Shown in pieces: positions 8,390-15,495 of a stretch of DNA of 64,000 nucleotides; positions within the stretch are counted from its first letter, which is position 1, and each line of letters opens with the position of its first letter. The notes beneath the pieces are model-generated. The model was not told the DNA's origin, ran no database searches, and saw nothing but the letters and a program-made list of their open reading frames with translations. This stretch comes from Lysinibacillus sp. BPa_S21. Its GTDB lineage: Bacteria; Bacillota; Bacilli; Bacillales_A; Planococcaceae. The position numbers and the translations under genes are program-made. The stretch spans positions 62,001 to 126,000 of the forward strand of contig NZ_JALIRS010000008.1 of the NCBI RefSeq assembly GCF_023337795.1, given 5' to 3'.

Positions 8390-9052
8390 ACGGTCTCACC
8401 TTAAATCCCAAATCTCTCGCAAATTGCGCGTACTTCGTATTCACTTTTCCTGCAAATTGTTCTGTTCGTGCTTCATTCATCACAGTTTTCATATTGTCAG
8501 TGATGGGTTCTTCAGGTACACCGCCCATTTTTTCAAACGTGTCGGTTAAGAAAGAAAATAAAGCTGCTTGCGATTTGGAAATACTCATATAAAAGAATCG
8601 CATTCGAGAGTGGCTCAGCACTAACACAGATACATTAATTTCCACCTGTTCTCCTTCACTTGTTTCATAAAGAATACTTTCTTTCCAAACTAGCTGTGCT
8701 TGTTTTCCCATACGTGTTTCATAACGGATACCGCCATTCAAAGAAGATACGCGCATCTTTCTCAAAGTCAGCCTTAAATTCTGGCGTATTGGCAATATAG
8801 TTATGGAATGTAGATTGTCCACACTTTAAACCATGGTTGTCTTTTAAATACTGCCAAAGATTGCGTCGATAATAAAATACCTGCTTAGAATCTTCTGATA
8901 AGAGGCTGGCAATAATCAGGTAGAACTCATCAATTTTAGAAGGCTTATTACGCTTTGTTTTTTGTATAAAGCCATTTAAATATTTATCAATTGTTCGTCG
9001 GTCTACGCCCATATCCCTCGCTAATTTACTTTTGTTAATTTTAAATCTGTCT
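8390..9052 (-). pseudogene. IS21-family transposase IstA remnant
   Basis: Two minus-strand frames join across a frameshift near 8740. The upstream frame (9012 to about 8740) begins in the IstA helix-turn-helix (KSKLARDMGVDRRTIDKYLN). The downstream frame carries GIRYETRMGKQAQLVWKES and EEPITDNMKTVMNEA, which includes the second catalytic Asp. In active IS21 transposases the first motif normally reads QAQxDW; here the Asp is Val. The product stops matching after about base 8390, and no istB follows. The element is therefore truncated, frameshifted and missing a catalytic residue. Confidence 0.75.
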
Positions 9053-9075
9053 CCTCAAACTCTAATTGAATATGT

Positions 9076-9099
9076 ATACTAACACCTCGGTATTAGTAT
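9076..9099. repeat. Near-perfect 24-bp palindrome
   Basis: ATACTAACACC and GGTATTAGTAT form an inverted repeat with 10 of 11 positions matching around a TC centre. It sits between the IstA remnant and the nuclease-like gene. It could be an operator or an element end; neither can be shown here. Confidence 0.45.
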
Positions 9100-9295
9100 G
9101 AAATGGAAGAGCATTTTTGTACATCATTATTCAAGCAGGAATGTACATATTTAAATTAGCATTTATACCAAACCTTTTTGAATAGTGATACCTAATTTGA
9201 TACTGAAATTCACAAAATAAGTAAAAAAATATAAATAAATTAATCCTTAATATTTAGTTAGTGTTATATTATGGTATTAAAAGAAGGGAGTTTTA

Positions 9296-9370
9296 ATGGT
9301 AAAGATTATGGTTAATAAATTAGTTGATACTGACAAAAAAACGTGGGAAAAGAGGATAAATAAATGTTAA
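9296..9370 (+). CDS. Possible 24-residue leader peptide or upstream ORF
   Basis: A short frame starts at ATG 9296 behind a strong AAGAAGGGAG site and ends TAA at 9368-9370, overlapping the ATG of the following 346-residue gene. The peptide is basic (MVKIMVNKLVDTDKKTWEKR and four more residues). The arrangement could couple translation of the downstream gene. Alternatively the gene may once have begun here and been frameshifted. No homology is recognised. Confidence 0.35.
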   Translation: MVKIMVNKLVDTDKKTWEKRINKC

Positions 9371-10404
9371 ATATTGATTTAATGATTGATCACAGCACTT
9401 GGATAGGTAAAACGGTTCCTCCACAATTAGCGTCATTATCTAGTTCTTTAAGCTTTAATTTAATAGAATTGTTACTACATGTAGCTGATGCTACAAAGAA
9501 TCCCAATTACTTAGGACGTTCTTTAAATGATTTTTGGGCATTTTTAAGATATTCAAGGTGTTTCGAGGCTTCAGGTAATTTGAGGCTTGTAAGAGAATTT
9601 AATGATATAGACGCACATCAAAAAACTATCTTGAGTGATGATATAGGGATGGGGATATCTTCTTTAGTAATGGATAGAACTTTTGGGGTTAAAGCGTTAA
9701 CGGATACGAGTTTCTTTTTGAAATATTTAACATCTCTTTCGACAATATCTACAGGTAAGAAAGGGCCAAATAAATCACCAGATTTTTTAGTGTTAGACAG
9801 TCGATCTGATATACATATATTAGAGTGTAAAGGAACTCAAAATGGTATTAGTAATAGTGATGCACAAATTGAGAAAGGGAAAAGTCAAAAAAGGAGTCTA
9901 CAAGATCCTAATTCAATTATTAGTGAAAAGTTAGTTATGGGAACATTTATAGCGAAATCAACAGGGATCAATAATTCTAGGCTTAAGATAATTGACCCTG
10001 ATTTTAAATATGATTTTTCAAAATTAACAAAAGAAGAAATGAAATATTTACTTTTATTTAGTCAATTAATTAAAGAGCTCAGTTTTGTTGAAAATGAGAA
10101 TTATTTAACATTTTTCCCTAAAGAAGTTTTACCGCAAAACATCCTAGAAGGAAAGGAATATTTCGAAAAGTTTAAATCGAATTTTTTAGATAATCAATTG
10201 ACGAGAAGGAATTTTAGAGATGCTGAGAAATATAGAGATATAGAAATCGAGAAAGTTTATAATTTTGATTTTGTGAAAGATAACTTAATACAATCTCGAG
10301 ATTTAAAAATGTTTTTAGATAATTTTATAGAAGAGGAGAGAAAGATTGATGAGGGAAGGTATAAGGGGGTATTTGGATTAGAGCTAGTGATATCAGGAAT
10401 CTAA
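9364..10404 (+). CDS. PD-(D/E)xK nuclease-like protein of unknown function
   Basis: This 346-residue protein is not recognised as a named family. Its centre contains SPDFLVLDSRSDIHILECKG, a good match to the PD-(D/E)xK nuclease core with Asp140, Glu154 and Lys156 as the likely metal and catalytic residues. The N-terminal 110 residues look helical, and the C-terminal third is charged and rich in Lys/Glu. AAGAGGAT precedes the ATG. Base composition is very AT-rich compared with the catabolic operon, and the gene sits beside an IS21 remnant, both suggesting acquired DNA. A restriction or other defence role is inference. Confidence 0.75.
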   Translation: MLNIDLMIDHSTWIGKTVPPQLASLSSSLSFNLIELLLHVADATKNPNYLGRSLNDFWAFLRYSRCFEASGNLRLVREFNDIDAHQKTILSDDIGMGISSLVMDRTFGVKALTDTSFFLKYLTSLSTISTGKKGPNKSPDFLVLDSRSDIHILECKGTQNGISNSDAQIEKGKSQKRSLQDPNSIISEKLVMGTFIAKSTGINNSRLKIIDPDFKYDFSKLTKEEMKYLLLFSQLIKELSFVENENYLTFFPKEVLPQNILEGKEYFEKFKSNFLDNQLTRRNFRDAEKYRDIEIEKVYNFDFVKDNLIQSRDLKMFLDNFIEEERKIDEGRYKGVFGLELVISGI

Positions 10405-10500
10405 TACTCTCTTTATATGATATCACTTTAGCTACCAATTTAAATTTGTTAATAAATAAAACATAAAGAATATTGATACAACAAGTGTTTTAGTTTCAAA

Positions 10501-10549
10501 AGGTGCCAACTTTCTTGATTTTAACAAGAGTTTGGCACTTTTTTTTGAC
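10501..10549. terminator. Terminator hairpin
   Basis: GGTGCCAACTTTCTTG pairs with CAAGAGTTTGGCACT and is followed by eight T residues. It lies about 100 bases after the nuclease-like gene. Confidence 0.7.
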
Positions 10550-10832
10550 TAAAAGTATAGTTTAGACGAACGATGCAATGACGTTTGGAGAAGCTGCTAA
10601 ACGTTATGAAGTTTCAATTGATAGAAAATAACTTTCTCAAACCATCAAAAAGCAGAGGATTCATTCGCTTATACATTCAAAAATATTTAAAAGTATCCTA
10701 ACAAGTGGTTTATTCTTTCTTTTAAATGAGAATGTTACCTCAAGAGGGCCAGAGTAATTAAAAAAATTTAATGTTTGATTAGGAGACAAATAGGGTAATG
10801 GTTAATGGCAAGGATCATCACCATGACGTGTA

Positions 10833-10889
10833 GTTGATTTCCGTTCTGACTAGGCGCTTTCTTGGCGTTTAGTCGGAACGGAAATCAAC
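10833..10889. repeat. Fold-back element, GTTGATTTCCG family
   Basis: GTTGATTTCCGTTC at the left end is the exact reverse complement of GAACGGAAATCAAC at the right end. The inner arms, GACTA-GGCG and GGCG-TTTAGTC, also nearly pair. The same end sequence recurs at 41182-41384 and at 50817. It is a small palindromic dispersed repeat. Confidence 0.75.
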
Positions 10890-11040
10890 TTATATAGGGC
10901 ATTCATCCGCAACTTTTGGTGATGAGTCAATGACAAAATACGCTTCCAATTGTACAAACATTTATAGGTGTGATTGGTATAGTGAACTTTTTAAGCTAGT
11001 ACCATAAATATGACTTCATAGATCGAAAGGATGACGCACT

Positions 11041-11307
11041 ATGCTAAAAAACACAAAAAATAATAGAGAAGTTAATGATACTGTAATTATTTTAGAAAAG
11101 TACAAGAAAGACATAGAGTTAATTCAAAAATCATTAAAACAACTTGAGATAGAACTTAGTAAATTGCAGGGTGAAGGACTAGTTGAAGTAGAAAAGTTGG
11201 TCAATAATGTGAGTATGTTACAGAAGCTTTCAACAAGTGTAGAATTTAAAGCAAAAAATCTTATCTGCAATAATAATACAATTGAGACATCACTGCCTGA
11301 AGAATAA
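11041..11307 (+). CDS. Hypothetical 88-residue coiled-coil protein
   Basis: This short Lys/Glu-rich protein has no recognised domain. Residues 12-72 show heptad spacing of Leu/Ile/Val consistent with one long helix or coiled coil, broken near LQGEGLVEVEKLVNNV. GAAAGGATGA lies upstream of the ATG. The gene stands alone between a repeat-rich gap and another small gene. Nothing in sequence shows a function. Confidence 0.5.
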   Translation: MLKNTKNNREVNDTVIILEKYKKDIELIQKSLKQLEIELSKLQGEGLVEVEKLVNNVSMLQKLSTSVEFKAKNLICNNNTIETSLPEE

Positions 11308-11374
11308 ATATAAAACTACATAGAAGGTAAGTGACATTAGGTAATAAATTTTTCAGAGAGAAATGAGGTTGGAG

Positions 11375-11665
11375 ATGCATCAATTATATTTGTTATTAAA
11401 TGAGGCAGGCTTGATGTTTAAGGGTCAATCAGATCAGGGAGAGGTAGATTTCATTCTTCTTGAAACCTATGAAGATGGAACAACACATTCAGTAGATGTA
11501 CATACATTTGAAACGCTTTTCAAGGATGTGATGGGGAATCCAACCTATGAAGCACTGTCAGGATCTCATACTTTTAAATGGGGAGATACGCAATGCACGA
11601 TGACTGCTGAGGAAATGGGCTATCAAAAGTATTTTGGGCAATGGAAGGAGCGAGGGTTTATTTAA
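11375..11665 (+). CDS. Hypothetical protein, about 96 residues
   Basis: This small soluble protein starts most likely at ATG 11375, because GAGG lies 6 bases upstream; an in-frame ATG at 11363 is the alternative. The sequence is acidic and contains the paired pieces GEVDFILLETYEDGTTHSVD and HTFKWGDTQCTMTAEEMG. It ends with YFGQWKERGFI. No family is recognised. It lies within the accessory island, separated from the next gene by about 150 AT-rich bases. Confidence 0.55.
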   Translation: MHQLYLLLNEAGLMFKGQSDQGEVDFILLETYEDGTTHSVDVHTFETLFKDVMGNPTYEALSGSHTFKWGDTQCTMTAEEMGYQKYFGQWKERGFI

Positions 11666-11817
11666 AACTCAGTTAAGTAATTTTTAACCGTTTTATTGTT
11701 TTGGCTTTTAAAACTTATATTAATTTATAAAGAAATCCTCAATGAAAAATGGGTAAAAATCCCGAAATATACAGTATGTTATATTAATTTATAAAAGGAT
11801 TGTTGGGGGCTTTTTCT

Positions 11818-12897
11818 GTGGATCATTTGAACGTGTTTAATTCATATAAAAATAAGGCGCATCATCATGAGGATGAACTGACTAGAACGTTTTTGATATT
11901 AGTAAAAAATATCCCGTCAGTACAAATTATGTTTTTAGAGTTGGTTCGTCAGGAGTTATTAAATTTTGATTTAAAAAGAGATGAGCAAATAGAGTCGATT
12001 GCTACCGGTGATTTAAGTGTTGAGTTAGTAAGTACACAGCTAGGTCATACGAATGAATTATTTAAAGGTACAGCTACTGAAGGTCGTAAAGTAGTTTCAA
12101 TTATTATTTCTGATGACAAACTTGATATGAAAACTAAAGTCGAAAATGATAGTCGTGGTGCCCGATACGATGGCGTTATTTTTGCTGATCCAGGATGGCT
12201 GTTCATCGTTGAAAATAAACCACTTCGCGAAAATATTTGGTTACGTCAGCTTAACCCTTCATTTTTGGAAGAAGTGGGCGTGAAAATAGTAGAGCAAGTT
12301 TGTGCTTTATCTTGGCGTACAGTCATAGAGAAACTTAATACGATAGTACAAAATGAGATGGTTTCTGGCCTAGAAAAACAACTTATAGAAGATTTCATCG
12401 AGTATATCGATCATGAATTTTCTTATTTAAACCCTTATACGCAATTTGCAGTATGTAAAGGGAATCAATATCTATTAAATAAACGTTGTGTGGCTTTATT
12501 AGAAGCGATGAAGATTGACGGGGAAAATGCAATTGTAGACTATCATCGAGGATGGAAGAATTATGCGCAAAGTAAGAAAGATACGGTGAAGCAAATTGCC
12601 CTTGATTCTAGTGTTGAAGGAGATAGCTGGAGTATTCATTTATGGCTTTATGCTGGAGATACAATGCATGGTGCTAAGAGTACATATTCAAACTTAGATG
12701 TTGAAAAGTTAAATAATTTAATGAATATAGGATTTAAACTTTCAAGTAATTTTCATGTATCTTATCGCTCAAGCAACCTGTTGTGGTTTAAGGGAAAATT
12801 AACTTTTGAAGAATATATTCAATATCGCCGACCTTACGTCAGTCGAAAAGAGAAGAATTTGACGATTTATTCCAATCATTCGAAAACAGCGGAATGA
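11818..12897 (+). CDS. PD-(D/E)xK nuclease-like protein, probably the N-terminal part of a broken gene
   Basis: This protein of about 359 residues starts best at GTG 11818, eight bases after GGGGG; an in-frame TTG at 11800 is the alternative. The core motif is RYDGVIFADPGWLFIVENKP, with Asp118, Glu132 and Lys134 placed as in PD-(D/E)xK nucleases. The last residues read out of character (NLTIYSNHSKTAE). Around 12849-12857 the other frame gives REEFDDLFQSFENSGMILPE and continues straight into the next small gene. An extra AG in the AGAGAAGAA run would explain this. It belongs to the accessory nuclease island; a defence role is inference. Confidence 0.7.
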   Translation: MDHLNVFNSYKNKAHHHEDELTRTFLILVKNIPSVQIMFLELVRQELLNFDLKRDEQIESIATGDLSVELVSTQLGHTNELFKGTATEGRKVVSIIISDDKLDMKTKVENDSRGARYDGVIFADPGWLFIVENKPLRENIWLRQLNPSFLEEVGVKIVEQVCALSWRTVIEKLNTIVQNEMVSGLEKQLIEDFIEYIDHEFSYLNPYTQFAVCKGNQYLLNKRCVALLEAMKIDGENAIVDYHRGWKNYAQSKKDTVKQIALDSSVEGDSWSIHLWLYAGDTMHGAKSTYSNLDVEKLNNLMNIGFKLSSNFHVSYRSSNLLWFKGKLTFEEYIQYRRPYVSRKEKNLTIYSNHSKTAE

Positions 12898-13106
12898 TTT
12901 TACCTGAAGATCAACATCTAATACAAGAAAAGATTTTATGTAAGAATTATGACCGTCTAAATATTTGTCCAGGTTTTGTCATGAAATATACGTGGACAAG
13001 TGAAGAAGCTAGTAAACTAGATCAACGAAATCAGTTTTTAGAAGATTTAATAGAAAAAATTAAAATTGCTTTTGAAGCAATTGGTGATGAGATCGATCTT
13101 TCGTAG
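12894..13106 (+). CDS. 70-residue ORF, probable C-terminal part of the preceding nuclease-like gene
   Basis: The frame overlaps the preceding stop by 4 bases and begins MILPEDQHLIQEKILCKNY. Upstream of its ATG the same frame stays open and reads FDDLFQSFENSG, which looks like ordinary protein sequence. The most economical reading is one ancestral gene of about 430 codons (11818-13106) split by a dinucleotide insertion near 12850. If instead it is a separate gene, it has no clear ribosome site of its own. It ends with an amphipathic helix (FLEDLIEKIKIAFEAIGD). Confidence 0.5.
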   Translation: MILPEDQHLIQEKILCKNYDRLNICPGFVMKYTWTSEEASKLDQRNQFLEDLIEKIKIAFEAIGDEIDLS

Positions 13107-13138
13107 TAAAGTAAATGCTGGTGTTAAATACACTGTAT

Positions 13139-13179
13139 ATAACGTCAAAACCATTATAGCTATGGTTTTGGCGTTTTTG
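13139..13179 (+). terminator. Terminator after the nuclease-like gene pair
   Basis: AACGTCAAAACCAT pairs with ATGGTTTTGGCGTT, with one G-T pair, and runs into TTTTTG. It lies about 35 bases after the 70-residue ORF. Confidence 0.75.
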
Positions 13180-13346
13180 TATTGATTGTAGAAACCATTA
13201 ATAGAGCCTGATTATAAGTGATTCATCATTTTTACCTGTTAATGAATTTTTTGACATTATAGTAATCGTAAATTATAGTGAAAATACAATTTTAAAATAA
13301 TATTAAATACTAAACGGATAGTTATTGGTCTATTAAGGGTGGATTT

Positions 13347-13880
13347 ATGAGTAATTTTATAGTCATGCAAAATGCTACACATGAAGAAGAAATCAGTGGG
13401 GGATATATGTGGTCCCCGCAAAAAGATAAAAGTGGAAATCGTAATCATGCGTATGAACGAATGGCTACAATTAAGGCTGGTAATAAAATTTACAGTTGTT
13501 ATGATAAAGCAATTCGCGCGGTAGGTATAGCAACTTCAGATTGTTATATGGCAGAACAACCACATGAACTACAGGAGAAAAATCTATGGTCAGATGAAGG
13601 GTATAAGGTAGATGTAGAATATACAATTTTAGAACATCCAATTACGATTAGAGATATTTGGGGAGAAATGGAATCTGATCGTCCTAAAAAATATTCAGCC
13701 TTTCAAAAAAATGGACGAGGCAATCAAGCTTATTTATTTCCCTGTCCTGAAGCTTGGGCTAGTTTGTTTGATAGCTTTCTTAATGTAGATAGCCTAGAAG
13801 CAGAAGCAGAAGCAGAAGAGAAGCAGAAGCAGAAGCAGAAGCAGAAGCAGAAGCAGAAGCAGAAGCAGAAGCAGAACTAA
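13347..13880 (+). CDS. EVE-like domain ORF (N-terminal piece of the broken gene)
   Basis: This 177-residue frame begins MSNFIVMQNATHEEEISGGY and contains MWSPQKDKSG, KAGNKIYSCYDKAIRAVGIA and YKVDVEYTILEHPI. That order is typical of the EVE-like modules placed in front of restriction nucleases, some of which read modified bases. The final 28 or so residues are an artificial EKQKQKQ tail made by the repeat read out of frame. Alone it would be a binding module without nuclease. Confidence 0.6.
   Translation: MSNFIVMQNATHEEEISGGYMWSPQKDKSGNRNHAYERMATIKAGNKIYSCYDKAIRAVGIATSDCYMAEQPHELQEKNLWSDEGYKVDVEYTILEHPITIRDIWGEMESDRPKKYSAFQKNGRGNQAYLFPCPEAWASLFDSFLNVDSLEAEAEAEEKQKQKQKQKQKQKQKQKQN
13797..13876 (+). 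repeat. Coding GAAGCA hexanucleotide tract
   Basis: Three GAAGCA units plus GAA are followed by an interruption GA (C lost), then nine further units plus GAA. In the ancestral frame they encode an alternating Glu-Ala linker. The tract is the site of the frameshift and is expected to be prone to slippage. Confidence 0.9.
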
Positions 13881-14017
13881 TAGAAGATGGCGAAATTAAA
13901 GAGGAAACGTTTGCGAGTTCTAGTTACGAGCAGGGAGAGTCTAGGGTTAGTAATAAGGTTGCGGGTAATGCAAACAAACGTGGCCGAGTAGTAAGTCAAC
14001 AACAGCTACAAAAAGAC

Positions 14018-14473
14018 TTGAAAAAGCGTAAAAAAATTGGTGATCTTGCAGAACAAAAAGTATTTGAATATGTTAAAAAGAAAGTAATAGAAGTATTCGG
14101 TGAAGAATACGGGAAACAAGTAGAGCATGTAGCGCAAACACAGGGTGACGGATTAGGATACGATATTACAGCATTTGATTATTTACAGCCACAGTTTCCT
14201 CCAAAACCAATAAAAATAGAAGTGAAGGGGACAACATCAACAAGTACAAACGCGATTTATTCAATCTCTTACCCTGAATTAGAAAAATTCATTCAGTATA
14301 AGGATGAAATGTGGCTAGTACGTGTATATGGTGTAGGCAAGAATCGAGAAATGAAAATGGAAATAGATAATGACTTTAGTAGTTATGATTCAGTAAGTGA
14401 TTTATTGACACGTAAGTATGCATATATTCCTTCAACAATTGATGTTTATGGTACACGAGTGGAAAAGAAATAA
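14018..14473 (+). CDS. DUF3883 domain ORF (C-terminal piece of the broken gene)
   Basis: The frame is open back through the repeat; TTG 14018 is only a possible internal start with no good ribosome site. The 151 residues carry GDLAEQKVFEYVKKKVIEVF, EHVAQTQGDGLGYDITAFDY and KPIKIEVKGTTS. This is the DUF3883 signature, in which the GYDI Asp and the EVK Glu/Lys form a PD-(D/E)xK-like site. The C-terminus YAYIPSTIDVYGTRVEKK appears complete. Whether it is made alone is doubtful. Confidence 0.6.
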   Translation: MKKRKKIGDLAEQKVFEYVKKKVIEVFGEEYGKQVEHVAQTQGDGLGYDITAFDYLQPQFPPKPIKIEVKGTTSTSTNAIYSISYPELEKFIQYKDEMWLVRVYGVGKNREMKMEIDNDFSSYDSVSDLLTRKYAYIPSTIDVYGTRVEKK

Positions 14474-14574
14474 AATGAATTAAAAATATTAATTCTTTAC
14501 TTAAGATAAACAGCGGTATTATCGAAATAAGGGGAATTACAAAATTCCATTAAGCAAAACAGACGGTCTAAAAA

Positions 14575-14610
14575 ATGCAGCAATCTTCAAATGAAGCTCG
14601 CTGCATTTCT
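14575..14610 (+). terminator. Terminator after the DUF3883 gene
   Basis: ATGCAGC pairs with GCTGCAT across an 18-base loop and is followed by TTTCTT. It separates the island gene from the convergent Mrr fragment. Confidence 0.5.
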
Positions 14611-14615
14611 TGTTA

Positions 14616-14831
14616 TCAACCTTCCTCAAAAAAATCTAAATCCATCCGCTTTATCGTAAAGGCTTGAACGTTCGATACACCCACATTGTATAAAAACATT
14701 AACTCAGTAAGTTTCATTCCATCCATTAAAATTAATGATTTATCAATGCTTTCGGCATAGGTAATGGCTTCTTTTGTAAAGCGAGAGGTAGTGATAAATA
14801 TCCCTTTGTTCTGTATTTGGAGAGTTGACAA
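14616..14831 (-). pseudogene. C-terminal fragment of an Mrr-type restriction endonuclease
   Basis: The 71 residues match only the last part of Mrr-family methyl-directed endonucleases: KGIFITTSRFTKEAITYAE, DKSLILMDGMKLTELMFLYN and a terminal DFFEEG. The catalytic core and winged-helix N-terminus of a full Mrr (about 300 residues) are absent. DNA upstream of 14831 is instead the marR promoter region. The intact-looking ATG is probably accidental. It is a stub left by deletion and further marks this stretch as a restriction-gene graveyard. Confidence 0.7.
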
Positions 14832-14853
14832 GATATAGCAAGAAAAGTATATT
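14825..14853 (+). promoter_or_regulatory. Promoter of the marR gene
   Basis: TTGACA (14825-14830), a 17-base spacer and TATATT (14848-14853) form a near-consensus vegetative promoter. The -10 box overlaps the palindrome at 14849-14868, so a bound repressor would block initiation. Confidence 0.75.
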
Positions 14854-14868
14854 TCATATATGAAATAT
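14849..14868. promoter_or_regulatory. Probable MarR operator 1
   Basis: ATATTTCATATATGAAATAT is a perfect 20-bp palindrome over the -10 box of the marR promoter. The same core TTCATATATGAA occurs twice more in front of the MFS gene. Confidence 0.75.
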
Positions 14869-14945
14869 TTTTCCGTATCAAGGATATGTTTAAAACCCTA
14901 TATGTATTATTTAGCGTAAAAAGATTAAAGAGAGGGTGTTTTTCT

Positions 14946-15383
14946 ATGCAAATAGCGGCAAGGGAATTGTACAGTGTTATTAGAGATGTGTATCATCAAT
15001 TGCAGAACAATCTTGAAACAGAATTAGAACAGTTCAACATTAGCACTGTACAATTTGGGGTAATGCAAATATTATCTGAAACAGAAAAGGCTTCTATGTC
15101 TGATCTAAAGCAGAAAATTGGATGCGCTCCTAGTAATGTCACTACTATGATTCAGAGGATGAAGCGGGATGGTTTTGTTGTAACTACTAAAAATCCATCT
15201 GATCAAAGAGAGACCTTAGTATATTTAACTGAAAAAGGACAAGAAACTCAAGAAAAAGTGGCTATTCAATATCAAACATTTCTTCAAGAGAATTTTTCCT
15301 ATTTTGATGAAGAAAGCTTTAATTCTTTATTAGAAATGCTCAATGGCTATAAGCATTTTTTATCAGGTCATAAAAGGGGATAA
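14946..15383 (+). CDS. MarR-family transcriptional regulator
   Basis: This is a 145-residue winged-helix repressor. The ATG at 14946 is chosen because AGAGGG lies 9 bases upstream; an in-frame ATG at 14886 would put the operator too close. The DNA-binding part is visible as MSDLKQKIGCAPSNVTTMI and QRMKRDGFVVTTKNPSDQRE, with the wing ending in VYLTEKG. It probably represses its own promoter and the following MFS exporter through the TTCATATATGAA palindromes, with relief by a ligand that the exporter removes. A terminator separates the two genes, so each is controlled from its own promoter. Confidence 0.9.
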   Translation: MQIAARELYSVIRDVYHQLQNNLETELEQFNISTVQFGVMQILSETEKASMSDLKQKIGCAPSNVTTMIQRMKRDGFVVTTKNPSDQRETLVYLTEKGQETQEKVAIQYQTFLQENFSYFDEESFNSLLEMLNGYKHFLSGHKRG

Positions 15384-15385
15384 TC

Positions 15386-15413
15386 AAAATGTAACGACTT
15401 GTTACATTTTTGT
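15386..15413 (+). terminator. Terminator after marR
   Basis: AAATGTAAC pairs perfectly with GTTACATTT around GACTT and ends in TTTTTG. It lies directly after the marR stop and just before the MFS promoter. Confidence 0.75.
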
Positions 15414-15422
15414 TTATAAATA

Positions 15423-15440
15423 TACTTCATATATGAAGTA
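15423..15440. promoter_or_regulatory. Probable MarR operator 2
   Basis: TACTTCATATATGAAGTA is a perfect 18-bp palindrome overlapping a likely -10 TATACT (15421-15426) of the MFS gene; TTGTTA at 15399 may be the -35 with a 16-base spacer. Confidence 0.72.
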
Positions 15441-15448
15441 ATGTGATT

Positions 15449-15472
15449 AATTATTTCATATATGAAATAATT
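15449..15472. promoter_or_regulatory. Probable MarR operator 3
   Basis: AATTATTTCATATATGAAATAATT is 24-bp and perfectly palindromic, starting 8 bases after operator 2 and ending 24 bases before the MFS start codon. Two adjacent sites suggest tight or cooperative repression. Confidence 0.75.
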
Positions 15473-15495
15473 TTAAGGAAAAGGGGAGATTGAAG

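Larger units (their letters stand above)
10405..11040. other. Intergenic stretch with remnants and nested inverted repeats
   Basis: This 636-base gap holds a terminator (10501-10549), a short relic near 10577-10630 that reads MTFGEAAKRYEVSIDRK before a stop and resembles the start of a helix-turn-helix protein, and a perfect-end fold-back repeat at 10833-10889. It also holds a CATCACCA / TGGTGATG pair flanking that fold-back. No complete gene is visible. Confidence 0.6.
13347..14473 (+). pseudogene. EVE-like plus DUF3883 (NOV C-terminal) protein gene, frameshifted in a GAAGCA repeat
   Basis: Two frames make up one domain pair. The first encodes an EVE-like N-terminal domain and the second a DUF3883 nuclease-like domain, a combination known in McrBC-like or stand-alone restriction proteins. 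The linker is an (EA)n tract encoded by GAAGCA repeats (13797-13876). One C is missing at about 13818, turning EAEAEA into EEKQKQK and ending the first frame at 13880. Downstream the EA frame remains open, reading ELIEDGEIKEETFASSSYEQ and onward into DUF3883. Restoring the base gives about 375 residues. Unit changes of 6 bases keep the frame, so only the single-base loss breaks it. Confidence 0.75.

Noticed and set aside
8311-8592. Plus-strand frame of 93 codons
   Set aside because: It is the reverse shadow of the IS21 transposase remnant.
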